A DNA stretch of 64,000 nt. Origin: CAVPCY01 sp963770765 (GTDB lineage Bacteria; Actinomycetota; Coriobacteriia; Anaerosomatales; PHET01). The translations under genes were made by a program, and so were the position numbers. Below the pieces are notes generated by a model that saw nothing but the letters and a program-made list of their open reading frames with translations, did not search any database and was not told the DNA's origin. Below are positions 1 through 9,234 of this stretch, in pieces. The number at the start of each line of letters is the position of its first letter. Position 1 is the stretch's first letter. The DNA lies in assembly GCA_963770765.1 (NCBI GenBank), contig CAVYQS010000005.1, positions 254,041-318,040 on the forward strand. The letters run 5' to 3'.

Positions 1-324
1 GTGAACGAGAACATCCTGCTCAACGGCCCGGTGTGGCTGTTCGCGCAGTTCGTGATCCTCGGTGCGATCGTCCTGAGCGTCTACGTGTTGGCGGATTCGC
101 TGCGGCCCGCTCGGCGCGCCAAGGTCGCGGGCCGGCTCCGCGAGCCGCTGTGGGTGTACTCGGCGCTCACCGGCACCTACCTCGGCCTGCTCGTTGTGGT
201 GCAGATCATCCCCGGGCTGCAACTCGCGTCGGCGGTCGTGTCGATGGCGACCCCGTTCGCGCTGGTGTTGGGCGTGACCTACCTGCTGCGGGCGGTGTTC
301 CCTCGGGTCGAGAAGACCGATTGA
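1..324 (+). CDS. Small integral membrane protein, function unknown
   Basis: A 107-residue reading frame opens with GTG at the first base of the window, so the true start could lie further upstream. The protein has three hydrophobic stretches (about residues 10-32, 52-70 and 72-96) joined by a short Arg/Lys-rich segment near 36-47, which suggests a small inner-membrane protein with a cytoplasmic basic loop. It has no recognisable catalytic motif and I cannot assign a family. It is followed by the operator of a toxin-antitoxin pair and is probably transcribed separately from it. Existence as a gene is fairly safe from frame length and codon use; function is unknown. Confidence 0.6.
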   Translation: MNENILLNGPVWLFAQFVILGAIVLSVYVLADSLRPARRAKVAGRLREPLWVYSALTGTYLGLLVVVQIIPGLQLASAVVSMATPFALVLGVTYLLRAVFPRVEKTD

Positions 325-343
325 CGCACCATGGCGTGGGGTT

Positions 344-370
344 CATACTGATAGTATGATTGACAGTATG
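344..370 (+). promoter_or_regulatory. Probable autoregulatory operator of the CopG/VapC pair
   Basis: CATACT (344-349) and AGTATG (353-358) form an inverted repeat around GAT, and a third AGTATG half-site lies at 365-370, 12 bp after the second. The array ends 13 bases before the antitoxin start at 384. Ribbon-helix-helix antitoxins normally repress their own operon by binding such short repeated half-sites, so this is the natural operator. The repeat is seen directly; binding is inferred. Confidence 0.55.
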
Positions 371-383
371 AATGGAGTGCATC

Positions 384-722
384 ATGACCGCTCGGGTGAC
401 CATCTCACTGCCTGACGACCTCCTGGCCAAACTGGATGCAGACGCCGAAGCCCTCGGAGTGGCGCGAAGCGAGCTCGTGCAAGAATCCATCGCGTCGTAC
501 CTGGGCAAGAGCGCCGATGAGCGCGCGCAAGAGGCCCGCAGACAGCGCATGCTTGAGGCGCTCGAGGGCATGCGGACGTTCCATGAGCGCTACCCTGTGC
601 GCGACGACAGGCCATCACTCGAGATCCTACGTGAGGTGCGCGAGACCGACGACTCCGCCCCCATGCGCGACATCCGGAAAGGTCCAGACGGCGCGCCGCG
701 TCGTGGGGGGAATCTCGGATGA
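384..722 (+). CDS. CopG/RHH-family antitoxin
   Basis: A 112-residue protein whose first 45 residues match the ribbon-helix-helix fold: the strand TARVTISLPDDLLAKLD is followed by two amphipathic helices. Such proteins bind operator DNA as dimers and neutralise a partner toxin with their C-terminal tail, here a charged, probably disordered stretch. The ATG at 384 is chosen because it opens directly on the RHH strand; an in-frame ATG at 372 would add four residues. Its stop overlaps the start of the PIN-domain toxin gene by four bases (ATGA), the usual arrangement for translational coupling in TA operons. Family is confident from sequence; pairing with the toxin is from context. Confidence 0.85.
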   Translation: MTARVTISLPDDLLAKLDADAEALGVARSELVQESIASYLGKSADERAQEARRQRMLEALEGMRTFHERYPVRDDRPSLEILREVRETDDSAPMRDIRKGPDGAPRRGGNLG

Positions 723-1124
723 GCCATGGGGAGGCGGTCGTCTTGGATGCCTCAGTGGGTGTGAAGTGGTTCAAACGTGAGGCTGGGCATGAAGCCGCCC
801 GCGGTCTCTATCTTCGCGCGGCATCAGGCGAGATCGACTTGACTGCTCCGACTCACTTCGCGCATGAGGTGCTCTCAGTCGTTCAGCGCGAGATGACCGC
901 GCGTGCCGTTCCCGAAGCGTGGAGCCGTCTCAATCAATCGGGCATCACGCTCGTGCCGCTGAGCAACGAGGTCGTCACCGAGGCGGCCGCTCAGGCCGAT
1001 GCGCTTCGCTGCTCGTTCTACGATGCACTCGCTCCCGCGTGTGCTGCGCTGCTGGGCGCGACTCTGTACAGCGCGGACGCGCGCGCCCACGGCGACTATC
1101 CCGGACGTCGTCATCATCGGCTGA
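719..1124 (+). pseudogene. VapC-like PIN-domain toxin, frameshifted near its C-terminus
   Basis: PIN-domain ribonuclease toxins cleave RNA with Mg2+ held by acidic residues. All four are present: D10 in VLDASVGVKWF, E50 in FAHEVL, D102 in FYDALA and D120 in YSADARA. The length (about 134 residues if repaired) is normal for VapC. After HGDYP the frame runs on without a stop into the next gene. Removing one C from the CCC at 1100-1102 restores a typical ending DVVIIG and the stop TGA at 1122-1124. As written, toxin and P-type ATPase form one 1,115-codon frame, which is almost certainly an artefact of a one-base insertion. Catalytic residues precede the slip, so the protein could be active either way. 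Confidence 0.75.
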
Positions 1125-1204
1125 TTCGGGGGAATACCTGTTGGGGGGCGCCCGCACATCCGCGGATGGCGCTGCCAGGCACCGGATTCGGGGCGCGGCC
1201 ACTC

Positions 1205-4066
1205 ATGGCGGACCGCAGTGAGTCACCCAGCATCGAGCAGTACTCGGCACTCTCCACGGCCGAGGTGCTGTCGGCTCTGGGCGCCTCGGCGAGCGGCCTG
1301 ACGAGCGCCGCAGCGGCAGAGCGGCTTGGGGAGCACGGTCCCAACGAGATCCGCGAGGTGGTGGGACGCCCGCTGATCCTGAAGTTCCTGGGCAACTTCT
1401 ACCACCTGTTCGCGATCATGCTGTGGGTGGCGGGGGCGCTCGCCTTTGTCGGCGGTCTGCCGGAGCTCGGGTGGGCGATCTTCGCCGTCATCGTGATCAA
1501 CGCGGTCTTCTCGTTCTGGCAGGAGTACCGCGCCGAGAAGGCCACGGAGGCGCTCAAGCGGCTGATCCCCCGGCAAAGCAAGGTGATCCGCGACGGGGCG
1601 ACCGTGCTGGTCGACGCTTCCACCCTGGTACCCGGCGACCTCATGGTGCTCGCTGAAGGCGACGCGATCTCGGCCGATGCGCGTCTCGTCGAGGAGTTCG
1701 AGCTGCGTACCGACAACTCCACCCTCACCGGCGAGTCTGCGCCTGTGCGAAAGACCGCCGGTCCCAACGCCGACTCGTCACTCACCGCCGTCGAGATGCC
1801 CAACATCGTGTTCGCGGGTACGTCGGTGGCGTACGGGAGCGGCAAGGCGGCGGTCATCGCCACCGGCATGAACACGCAGTTCGGCAAGATCGCTGAGTTG
1901 ACGCAGGGAGTCGCCGACGAGCTGAGCCCGCTACAGAAGGAGATGACCAAGGTCACCGAGCTCGTGGCCATCCTCGCGACCGCGCTCGGCGTGGTCTTCT
2001 TCCTGCTTGGCTACTACGTCGCCGGGCTCACGCTCGTGGAGGGTTTCATCTTCGCCGTGGGTATCATCGTCGCCAACGTCCCCGAGGGGCTGCTGCCCAC
2101 GGTCAGCCTGTCGCTCGCGATGGCGGTCCAGCGGATGGCCGGCCGCAACGCCTTGATCAAGAAGCTGTCTTCGGTCGAGACGCTGGGATGCACGACGGTC
2201 ATCTGCACCGACAAGACCGGCACGCTCACGAGGAACGAGATGACCGTGCGCGAACTGTTCGCCGGGGGACGTTCCGTCGAGGTGACCGGGGCGGGCTACG
2301 CGCCGGCGGGGGAGCTCCTCGGCGAAGGCCGGGTACCGCTCGGTGCAGCGTCGGAGGAGCTCGGCCCCCTGCTGCGAGCAGCGTCGCTGTGCAACAACTC
2401 CCGACTCATCCCGCCGAGTGAGGAGACGCCGTCGTGGACCGTCCTGGGTGATCCCACCGAGGCGGCGCTGCTCGTCGCCGCACGCAAGGCCGGCTTCGAC
2501 TACGAACGCGAACTCCAGCACCGCCGCAGGGTCATGGAGCTGCCGTTCGACTCGGTCCGCAAACGCATGGCCACCGTGCATGTCGAGGGGTCGACCCGCA
2601 CCGCGTACGTCAAGGGCGCTCCCACCGAGGTCCTCGCGCTCAGCACGGCGTTCGACACCGGCGCGCAGGTGGTGCCGATGACCGATGAGCTCCGTCGCCG
2701 GATCCTCGAGCGCAACGACGCGTTCGCCCGCGACGGCCTGCGGGTGTTGGCGATGGCGTATCGGCAACTCGACCCGGCCGAGGACGAGATCACCGCCGAG
2801 ACGGTCGAGCGCGACCTCGTGTTCGCCGGCCTGATGGCCATGATGGATCCGCCGCGCGAGGAGGTCGCGAGAGCGGTGGAGCAGTGTGCGACCGCCGGTA
2901 TCCGCGTCATCATGATCACCGGAGACTACGGGCTGACCGCCGAGTCGATCGCGCGCCGTATCGGGATCGTGAAGGGCGACTCGGCACGCATCGTCTCGGG
3001 CCCCGAGCTCGCCGAGATGACCGATGGCGAGCTCTCCGACGCGTTGGCGGGTCCGGAGGTCCTGTTCGCGCGGGTTTCGCCCGAGCACAAGATGCGGATC
3101 GCTCAGGCGCTCAAGGCGCAGGACCACATCGTTGCGATGACCGGCGACGGCGTGAACGACGCGCCGGCGCTCAAGGCGGCCGACATCGGCGTCGCGATGG
3201 GCATCACCGGCACCGACGTGGCCAAGGAAGCCGCCGACATGATCCTGACCGACGACAACTTCGCGAGCATCGTCAGCGCGATCGAGGAGGGTCGCGCGGT
3301 CTACGACAACATCCGTCGGTTCGTGACGTACATCTTCACGAGCAACATTCCCGAGGTCGTCCCGTTCCTGCTGCTGGTGATCTTCCGTATCCCGCTCGCG
3401 CTCACGGTGATGCAGATACTCTTGATCGACCTGGGCACCGACATGCTGCCGGCGCTCGCCTTGGGCACCGAGAAGCCCGAGCCGGGCATCATGAGTCGGT
3501 CGCCGCGGCCGCGCTCGGAACGCCTGCTCAACCGCACGGTGCTGACGCGCGCCTACCTGTTCCTGGGGCCGCTTCAAGCTGCGGCGTGCATGTCCGCGTA
3601 CTTCTTCCTGTACTACACACGCGGGTGGCGGCCGGGGATGGCGCTCGCTGCCTCCGGCACCATCTATCTGCTCGCGACGACGATGACGAACGCCGCCGTG
3701 GTGACCACGCAGATCGGCAACGGACTCGCGCAGCGCACCACGCGGCAGTCGATCCTCCGTGTCGGCTTGTTCAGCAACCGCTTCCTGATGTGGGGCATCG
3801 CCGCCGAGATGGCGCTGATCACGTTCCTGATCTACGTGCGACCGTTCGACAACGTGTTCCACCACGCACCCCTCAACGCGACCGACTGGCTCTACGTGCT
3901 GGCGCTGGCGCCCACGCTGCTGGTCGCCGATGAGATCCGCAAGTACTTCGTGCGGCGCAGGCATCCGCTCGGCGATGCGGTGCGGGGCGCGGCAGCAGGC
4001 TCGGCGACGGACATCCTCGGTGGGGCGGGCTCCGCCCCGGCCGCGACAGAGAGGACGGGACGATGA
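1205..4066 (+). CDS. P2-type cation-transporting ATPase (Na+/K+ or Ca2+ type)
   Basis: A 953-residue P-type ATPase pumping cations across the cytoplasmic membrane. Seen in order: an N-terminal cation-ATPase domain, the actuator motif TGES near residue 175, the membrane motif VPEGLL near 293, the phosphorylation site DKTGT with Asp336, a nucleotide-binding domain, TGDGVND near 646, and a C-terminal block with several membrane helices. The segments NVPEGLLPTV and DLGTDMLPALALG resemble Na+/K+-ATPase-like P2C pumps more than heavy-metal pumps, but ion choice cannot be fixed by eye. The ATG at 1205 starts just before the conserved N-terminal domain; the frame is open upstream only because of the toxin frameshift. 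It overlaps the following RCK gene by four bases, so pump and RCK proteins are probably made together. Confidence 0.9.
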   Translation: MADRSESPSIEQYSALSTAEVLSALGASASGLTSAAAAERLGEHGPNEIREVVGRPLILKFLGNFYHLFAIMLWVAGALAFVGGLPELGWAIFAVIVINAVFSFWQEYRAEKATEALKRLIPRQSKVIRDGATVLVDASTLVPGDLMVLAEGDAISADARLVEEFELRTDNSTLTGESAPVRKTAGPNADSSLTAVEMPNIVFAGTSVAYGSGKAAVIATGMNTQFGKIAELTQGVADELSPLQKEMTKVTELVAILATALGVVFFLLGYYVAGLTLVEGFIFAVGIIVANVPEGLLPTVSLSLAMAVQRMAGRNALIKKLSSVETLGCTTVICTDKTGTLTRNEMTVRELFAGGRSVEVTGAGYAPAGELLGEGRVPLGAASEELGPLLRAASLCNNSRLIPPSEETPSWTVLGDPTEAALLVAARKAGFDYERELQHRRRVMELPFDSVRKRMATVHVEGSTRTAYVKGAPTEVLALSTAFDTGAQVVPMTDELRRRILERNDAFARDGLRVLAMAYRQLDPAEDEITAETVERDLVFAGLMAMMDPPREEVARAVEQCATAGIRVIMITGDYGLTAESIARRIGIVKGDSARIVSGPELAEMTDGELSDALAGPEVLFARVSPEHKMRIAQALKAQDHIVAMTGDGVNDAPALKAADIGVAMGITGTDVAKEAADMILTDDNFASIVSAIEEGRAVYDNIRRFVTYIFTSNIPEVVPFLLLVIFRIPLALTVMQILLIDLGTDMLPALALGTEKPEPGIMSRSPRPRSERLLNRTVLTRAYLFLGPLQAAACMSAYFFLYYTRGWRPGMALAASGTIYLLATTMTNAAVVTTQIGNGLAQRTTRQSILRVGLFSNRFLMWGIAAEMALITFLIYVRPFDNVFHHAPLNATDWLYVLALAPTLLVADEIRKYFVRRRHPLGDAVRGAAAGSATDILGGAGSAPAATERTGR

Positions 4067-4710
4067 AGGTCATCATCGGTGGGTGCGGGCGTGTGGGCGC
4101 CCATCTCGCTCGGCGGTTCGTGCTCGAGCGGCATGAGGTCGTGGTCATCGACAAGGAGCCCACGGCGTTCGCCCGTCTGGGAGCGACGTTCACGGGAGAG
4201 ACGATCCGTGGCCTCGTGTTCGACAAGACGATCCTCGAGAAGTCCGGCGCGGACAAAGCGGACGCCTTCATCGCGGTCACCAGCGGCGACAACTCGAACG
4301 TGGTGGCCGCGACGGTGGCGCGGGACATCTACCGGATCCCCAAGGTCGTGGCTCGCATCTTCGACCCCCGCCGAGCGGAGATCTACCGCAGGCTGGGTAT
4401 CCAGACGGTCTCGTCGGTGGCCTGGGCGACCAATGAGATCACCGCCCTGGTGCTCTTTCCGCACGTGGTGCGTGACCTTGCGCTCGGCGACGGTGAGGTC
4501 CAGCTGGTGAAGGTCGCCGTGCCCCATCGGATCGTAGGGCGGCCGATCGCTGAGCTCGCGATGCCGGGCGAGGTGATGCCGTTCGCGATCGTGCGCGCAG
4601 GCAAGTCGTTCATTCCGGCGACTCACGAACCGCTGCAACAGGGCGACATCGTCGAGGTGGCCGTGCTGGCCACGGCGATGGACAAGTTCCAGCGGCTCAC
4701 CACCCCATAG
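4063..4710 (+). CDS. TrkA-family RCK protein, first copy
   Basis: A 215-residue cytosolic protein with an N-terminal Rossmann nucleotide-binding (RCK/TrkA_N) domain: GGCGRVG at residues 6-12, with acidic VVIDKE at the end of strand two, as in NAD(H)-binding RCKs. A TrkA_C domain follows from about 140. TrkA/KtrA proteins gate K+ uptake channels in response to nucleotides or c-di-AMP. No TrkH/KtrB membrane subunit lies in this window; the gene instead overlaps a P-type ATPase by four bases and is followed nine bases later by a second RCK gene. Family is certain; partner is not. It may serve a transporter elsewhere or the adjacent pump. Confidence 0.85.
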   Translation: MKVIIGGCGRVGAHLARRFVLERHEVVVIDKEPTAFARLGATFTGETIRGLVFDKTILEKSGADKADAFIAVTSGDNSNVVAATVARDIYRIPKVVARIFDPRRAEIYRRLGIQTVSSVAWATNEITALVLFPHVVRDLALGDGEVQLVKVAVPHRIVGRPIAELAMPGEVMPFAIVRAGKSFIPATHEPLQQGDIVEVAVLATAMDKFQRLTTP

Positions 4711-4719
4711 GAGGCAGCC

Positions 4720-5385
4720 ATGCATGTCGCAATAGTCGGTGGCGGGAACGTAGGCGCTTACCTGGCACAGGAGGTCGTGGCGGACGGACACAGCTGCACG
4801 GTCGTCGAGATGGACCCGGCCCGCTGCGAGCGCCTCGCTGAGAGACTCCGGGGGGTTCGGATCGTGTGCGGCGACGGTTGCGAGCCGAGCGTGCTCGACG
4901 AAGCCGCCGTGCGAACCGCAGAGGCGCTGGTGGCGGCGACCGGCGACGACGAGGACAACCTGGTGGTGTGTCTTCTCGGCAAGATGGAGTACGAGGCGCC
5001 GTTCACCGTGGGGCGGATCAACAACCCGGAGAACACGTGGCTGTTCACGAGCCGCTTCGGGGTCGACGTGCCCGTTTCGAGCACAGCTGTCATGGCCGAG
5101 GTCCTCAAGAAGGTCAGCCTGGGCGATATCGTCACCCTGCTGCGCCTGCGGGCCGAGAACACCGCGATCGACGAACTCGTGCTGCCGCACGACGCCCACT
5201 CGGTGGGCAAGCGGCTCTCCGAACTCGAGTTGCCGGACTGCGGCCGGGTCATGGCGATCGTCAGTGAGGGGCGCGTCGTCATCCCCGGTGGGGACACGGT
5301 GCTCAAGGCGGGCGATGAGATCCTCATCCTCGCGCAGTGCGAAGATGAGTCGCTGCTCAGGCGGGCGTTCGGGATAGACGAGTGA
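4720..5385 (+). CDS. TrkA-family RCK protein, second copy
   Basis: A 221-residue paralogue of the preceding gene, with the same layout: Rossmann motif GGGNVGAYLA at residues 7-16, acidic VVEMD, then a TrkA_C domain ending in DEILILAQ. The two RCK proteins probably form a hetero-oligomeric gating ring, because tandem TrkA genes in Gram-positive bacteria commonly act together. A good ribosome site (AGGAGGCAGCC type) precedes the ATG. The operon seems to end here: the next gene, purL, is preceded by its own -10-like element. Confidence 0.85.
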   Translation: MHVAIVGGGNVGAYLAQEVVADGHSCTVVEMDPARCERLAERLRGVRIVCGDGCEPSVLDEAAVRTAEALVAATGDDEDNLVVCLLGKMEYEAPFTVGRINNPENTWLFTSRFGVDVPVSSTAVMAEVLKKVSLGDIVTLLRLRAENTAIDELVLPHDAHSVGKRLSELELPDCGRVMAIVSEGRVVIPGGDTVLKAGDEILILAQCEDESLLRRAFGIDE

Positions 5386-5416
5386 GCCTCGTCGGCCACG
5401 GCCCGTCCTGCTCGGC

Positions 5417-5422
5417 TACAAT
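5417..5422 (+). promoter_or_regulatory. Putative -10 element for purL
   Basis: TACAAT in the context GGCTACAAT, 40 bases before purL. No convincing -35 hexamer is visible at the expected distance. A similar GCTAnnnT element precedes purF (10,192), purM (14,141), the binding-protein gene (16,466) and purH (18,908), which supports a shared promoter style. Confidence 0.35.
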
Positions 5423-5461
5423 GACCCCGACGCCGTCGCACCCATCATCAGGAGCCGCCTC

Positions 5462-7747
5462 GTGACCGTGAACGACCTCGCCCCGGAACTCGCCCCGCAG
5501 CTTGCCGAGGAGCTCGGACTCAAGCGCGCCGAGTACCACAAGATCGTCGAGATCCTGGAGCGTGTCCCCACCGTCACCGAGCTCTACATGTACTCGCTGA
5601 TGTGGAGCGAGCACTGCAGCTACAAGCACTCGCGCAAGCAGCTGCGCAACTTCCCCACCGAGGGTCCGGCAGTCCTCCAGGGGCCCGGCGAGAACGCCGG
5701 CGTGATCAGCGTGGGCGACGGCTGGGCGGTCGCCTTCAAGATGGAGTCCCACAACCACCCGAGCGCGATCGAGCCCTACCAGGGGGCGGCGACCGGCGTG
5801 GGTGGCATCATCCGTGACATCTTCACGATGGGCGCACGTCCCATCGGTTCGCTCGACTCGCTGCGCTTCGGGACGCTCGACAAAGCGCGCCAGCGCTACC
5901 TGTTCGAGGGCGCGGTCGCCGGAATCGGCGGCTACGGCAACTGCCTGGGCGTGCCCACGGTGGGTGGCGAGGTGTACTTCGAGGAGGCCTACGAGGGCAA
6001 CTGCCTCATCAACGCCATGTCGATCGGCCTCATGCGCGAGGAGAACCTGACGCGCGCGACGGCCACCGGCCCCGGCAACGTGGTGCTGCTCATCGGCTCG
6101 ACCACCGGCCGCGACGGCATCGGCGGAGCGAGCGTGCTCGCCAGCCAGGAGTTCGACGAGCGCGCCGAGGACAAGCGCCCCGCCGTGCAGGTGGGCGACC
6201 CGTTCGAAGAGAAGCTGCTGATCGAGGCGTGCCTCGAGCTGCTCGACAAGAAGCTGCTCGTCGGTCTCGGCGACCTGGGTGCCGCCGGCCTCACCTCGAG
6301 CGCGAGCGAGATGGCGTCGCGCGGCGGTGTGGGGCTCGATATCGACGTCACGCTCATTCCCGCCCGCGAACTCGAGATGCAGCCCTTCGAGTTCATGGTC
6401 TCCGAGTCGCAAGAGCGCATGCTCGCCGTCGTGACTCCCGAGAAGCTCGACGAGGCCCAGGCCATCTGCGAGAAGTGGGGCCTGCGCTCCACCCAGATCG
6501 GCCAGGTCACCGACACGGGCCGGTTCGTGGTCCGCGCCGGAGAGGCCATCCACGCCGACATCCCGGCCTCCACGCTTGCACACGACGCGCCCATCTACGA
6601 CCCCGCCGCCGAGCGTCCCGCGTATCTCGACGAGCTCCAGGCATTCGACGCCTTCGCCGAGCTCGACCTGCCCGAGGCCCCCGAGCGACTTGGCGAAGTC
6701 CTTCTCGGCCTGCTGGCCAGCCCCAACATCTGCTCGCGCCACTGGATCTGGGAGCAGTACGACCACCAGGTCATGCTCAACACCGTGGTGCTCCCGGGCT
6801 CGGACGCCGCGGTCATCCGCATCGGCGACACCGGCCGGGGCGAGATCACGAACCGCGCGATCGCCGCGTCGAGCGACTGCAACGGCCGCTACTGCTACCT
6901 CGACCCGTACGTGGGCGCGCAGATCGCGTTCGCCGAGGCCGCACGCAACGTGGCGTGCTCGGGGGGCGTGCCGGCCGCGATCACCGACTGCCTCAACTTC
7001 GGATCTCCCGAGAAGCCCGAGGTGTTCTGGACGTTCAAGGAGGCGGTTCGCGGTCTCGCCGACGCCTGCCGGGCCTTTGGTGTGCCGGTCATCTCCGGCA
7101 ACGTGAGCTTCTACAACGAGAGCTTCGGCTCTCCGATCTATCCCACGCCCACGGTCGGCCTGGTCGGTCTGCTCGACGATGTCAGCCAGCACTGCACCTC
7201 GTCGTTCAAGGACGCCGGTGACGTGGTCGTGCTCGTGGGCGAGTCGGCCAACGAGCTAGGTGGCTCCGAGTACCTCAAGGTCGAGCATGAGACCGTCGCC
7301 GGGCGCCCGCCCGCGATCGACCTCGAGCTCGAGCGCGACGTGCAGCAGGCCGTCATCGCGGGCATCCGCAGCGGGCTGATCAAGAGCGCGCACGACTGCT
7401 CCGAGGGCGGCATCGCGGTCGCGCTGGCGGAGAGCTGCATCGCAGGCAACATCGGCGCCGACGTCCACCTGCACGACGACCTGCACCCGGTCGCGTCGCT
7501 CTTCGGTGAGACGCAGAGCCGGATCGTGGTCACGGTCGCCGAGAACGACGCCGACGCCTTCGTGGAGCAGCTCGTGGCAGCGCAGGTGCCGTACAGCGTT
7601 CTGGGCACGGTGGGTGGCGAGCGCCTCACGATCTGCGAGCGGCTCGATGTCTCGCTTGACGAGCTGCGCGACGCCTACATCCCCGCGCTCGAGGCCGCAG
7701 TGCACGCCGCCGAGACGATCTCGACCGAGGAGCTCTTCGAGGGGTAG
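5462..7747 (+). CDS. purL: Phosphoribosylformylglycinamidine synthase subunit PurL
   Basis: A 761-residue FGAM synthase large subunit (small-PurL type), the ATP-dependent fourth step of de novo purine synthesis, acting with PurS and PurQ, which are not in this window. Seen: the N-terminal TVTELYMYSLMWSEHCSYKHS region, the ATP/substrate segment KMESHNHPSAIEPYQGAATG, a second GGxEY-type segment LGGSEYL and the C-terminal AIRS-type domain with HDCSEGGIAVALAES. Length matches Bacillus-type PurL. GTG at 5462 follows a modest ribosome site; a second GTG two codons later is possible. purF, purM, purN and purH follow over 15 kb, with other genes between. Confidence 0.95.
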   Translation: MTVNDLAPELAPQLAEELGLKRAEYHKIVEILERVPTVTELYMYSLMWSEHCSYKHSRKQLRNFPTEGPAVLQGPGENAGVISVGDGWAVAFKMESHNHPSAIEPYQGAATGVGGIIRDIFTMGARPIGSLDSLRFGTLDKARQRYLFEGAVAGIGGYGNCLGVPTVGGEVYFEEAYEGNCLINAMSIGLMREENLTRATATGPGNVVLLIGSTTGRDGIGGASVLASQEFDERAEDKRPAVQVGDPFEEKLLIEACLELLDKKLLVGLGDLGAAGLTSSASEMASRGGVGLDIDVTLIPARELEMQPFEFMVSESQERMLAVVTPEKLDEAQAICEKWGLRSTQIGQVTDTGRFVVRAGEAIHADIPASTLAHDAPIYDPAAERPAYLDELQAFDAFAELDLPEAPERLGEVLLGLLASPNICSRHWIWEQYDHQVMLNTVVLPGSDAAVIRIGDTGRGEITNRAIAASSDCNGRYCYLDPYVGAQIAFAEAARNVACSGGVPAAITDCLNFGSPEKPEVFWTFKEAVRGLADACRAFGVPVISGNVSFYNESFGSPIYPTPTVGLVGLLDDVSQHCTSSFKDAGDVVVLVGESANELGGSEYLKVEHETVAGRPPAIDLELERDVQQAVIAGIRSGLIKSAHDCSEGGIAVALAESCIAGNIGADVHLHDDLHPVASLFGETQSRIVVTVAENDADAFVEQLVAAQVPYSVLGTVGGERLTICERLDVSLDELRDAYIPALEAAVHAAETISTEELFEG

Positions 7748-7758
7748 GTACTCCCTAG

Positions 7759-7779
7759 AAGGACTCGGGGGAGGTCCTT
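7759..7779 (+). terminator. Weak hairpin after purL
   Basis: AAGGAC (7759-7764) and GTCCTT (7774-7779) can pair around a G-rich loop just after the purL stop. There is no T-run, so this is at best a weak terminator; the GGGGGAGG in the loop could also serve as the ribosome site for the next gene. Confidence 0.3.
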
Positions 7780-7801
7780 CCCAGGCGACGCAGGGTCATC
7801 C

Positions 7802-9232
7802 GTGTGTGCTTGGGCACAGATGGTGCGTGCGATCGTCGCGCTCGCGTTGGTGTTCGGGGCCGGTCCATGGTGGGCGGGCGCCGGGGCGCATCTCGCGTGG
7901 GCGACCGACGAGGCTGAAACTCAGCCTGCGTCGGCGACAGTCCCCGCAGCGCGCGCGGTAGAACAGACGGAGTCCTCGCACGCGTCTCAGTACGCCACAC
8001 CTGTTGCCACTGTGCTGTCACTGAGCGGTCCCTCGACCATCGAACCCAAGAAGTCCGCGCGAGTCGTTGCGAGCCTCGCCACGACCAGCGGCGTGCCGAT
8101 TCCGGGCAAGACGGTGGTCATAGAGCGTATGTCCGGTACCACGGCGGTGCCGATCGCGTCCGGCGCGACCGACGCGGCGGGGCGGTTCTCAGTAGGCGTC
8201 GCGCCCACGTCGAGAATCTGGGTGCGGGCGCGGTTCGCGGCAGATCCGCCGTACCTTGCCGTCACCAGCGCGGTGCTCACCATCGCCCCGAAGGTGCTGC
8301 TGAGCACCCCGTGGACTCACGACAAGATCGCCTACCCCGGCCAGCGGTTGCCCGCTCGCGGCACCCTGTGGCCCAAGCACGCGACTTCGGGCACGGGAAC
8401 CCGCATCGTGTGCGAGCGCTACGAGAACGGCAAATGGGTCTACCGCGCGAGCTTCTCGGCGAAGATCGTCAACACGAAGTCGGGGAGTCGATTCAGCGGT
8501 GTCGTCAAGCTGCCGTCGGCCGGGACGTGGCGGCTGCGCGCCAAGCACGCGGACACGGGTCATGCCACGACGTACGGTCCGGCCACCAAGATCAAGGTCA
8601 CGAACTGGCGCAAGCGCTACACCGGCAAGGTCATGCGCGGATTCAAGACCAAGCAGAAGATGGTCGCCATCACCATCGACGACGGACCCAACAGGCGCAC
8701 CTTGGAGGTCTGTACGATCCTCGAGCGCTACGGAGGTAGGGGGACCTTCTTCTTCACGCGCCAGCTGCTCAACCGGGGGTACGGTCCTCAGGCCAAGAAG
8801 GCCTACGACCGCGGTCATGAGATCGCGAACCACACCGCGAATCACAAGATGCTCACCGGCTCGTACCTGATGTCGTACCGTCAGGCCTCTCTGCCCATGA
8901 CCACCATCCGGAAGGCCACCGGGTTCTCGCCCACGTGGATCCGAGCCATGGGCGGGGGGATCGACCGCACCGGGATGAGAGCCGTCGTCAAGACCGGTCA
9001 GCTGTACATCAACTGGTCGATCGACTCGTACGACTCACATCGCCGCTACACGCCGCCGAGCACTCTGTATCGCAACGTGATGCGCGGCGTACGCCCGGGC
9101 GCCGTGATCCTCATCCACCAGACGCATCCCGAGACGATCAAGGCGCTCCCTCACATCTGCAAGGAGCTCAAGCGACGCGGCTACAAGATGGTCACGCTCT
9201 CGGAGTTGGCCGCCACGGGCAAGGCGCCGTGA
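7802..9232 (+). CDS. Secreted polysaccharide deacetylase with N-terminal Ig-like domains
   Basis: A 476-residue exported protein. A signal peptide (about residues 8-35, ending near AWA) is followed by a carboxypeptidase-regulatory-like beta domain (70-160), then a surface domain (165-268) with the GTWRLRAKHADTGH signature also found in two other secreted proteins here (46,109 and 49,025). Last comes a NodB-type deacetylase domain from about 285. Catalytic features: TIDDGP with D293/D294, the metal ligands in NHTANH (H344, H348) and a late LIHQ motif. Such enzymes deacetylate peptidoglycan or other wall glycans. GTG at 7802 gives the longest signal peptide; ATG at 7820 is a good alternative. 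The exact glycan substrate is unknown. Confidence 0.85.
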   Translation: MCAWAQMVRAIVALALVFGAGPWWAGAGAHLAWATDEAETQPASATVPAARAVEQTESSHASQYATPVATVLSLSGPSTIEPKKSARVVASLATTSGVPIPGKTVVIERMSGTTAVPIASGATDAAGRFSVGVAPTSRIWVRARFAADPPYLAVTSAVLTIAPKVLLSTPWTHDKIAYPGQRLPARGTLWPKHATSGTGTRIVCERYENGKWVYRASFSAKIVNTKSGSRFSGVVKLPSAGTWRLRAKHADTGHATTYGPATKIKVTNWRKRYTGKVMRGFKTKQKMVAITIDDGPNRRTLEVCTILERYGGRGTFFFTRQLLNRGYGPQAKKAYDRGHEIANHTANHKMLTGSYLMSYRQASLPMTTIRKATGFSPTWIRAMGGGIDRTGMRAVVKTGQLYINWSIDSYDSHRRYTPPSTLYRNVMRGVRPGAVILIHQTHPETIKALPHICKELKRRGYKMVTLSELAATGKAP

Positions 9233-9234
9233 GC

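Noticed and set aside
1931..3964. Long minus-strand frame of 677 codons
   Set aside because: Antisense shadow of the P-type ATPase: His/Arg/Asp-rich composition, no domain; a product of GC-rich codon use. Similar shadows lie opposite purL and the PabB-PabC gene.
719..4066. A single 1,115-codon frame fusing a PIN toxin to a P-type ATPase
   Set aside because: Removing one C at 1,100-1,102 gives the toxin a normal C-terminus and stop, and the ATPase has its own start at 1,205.
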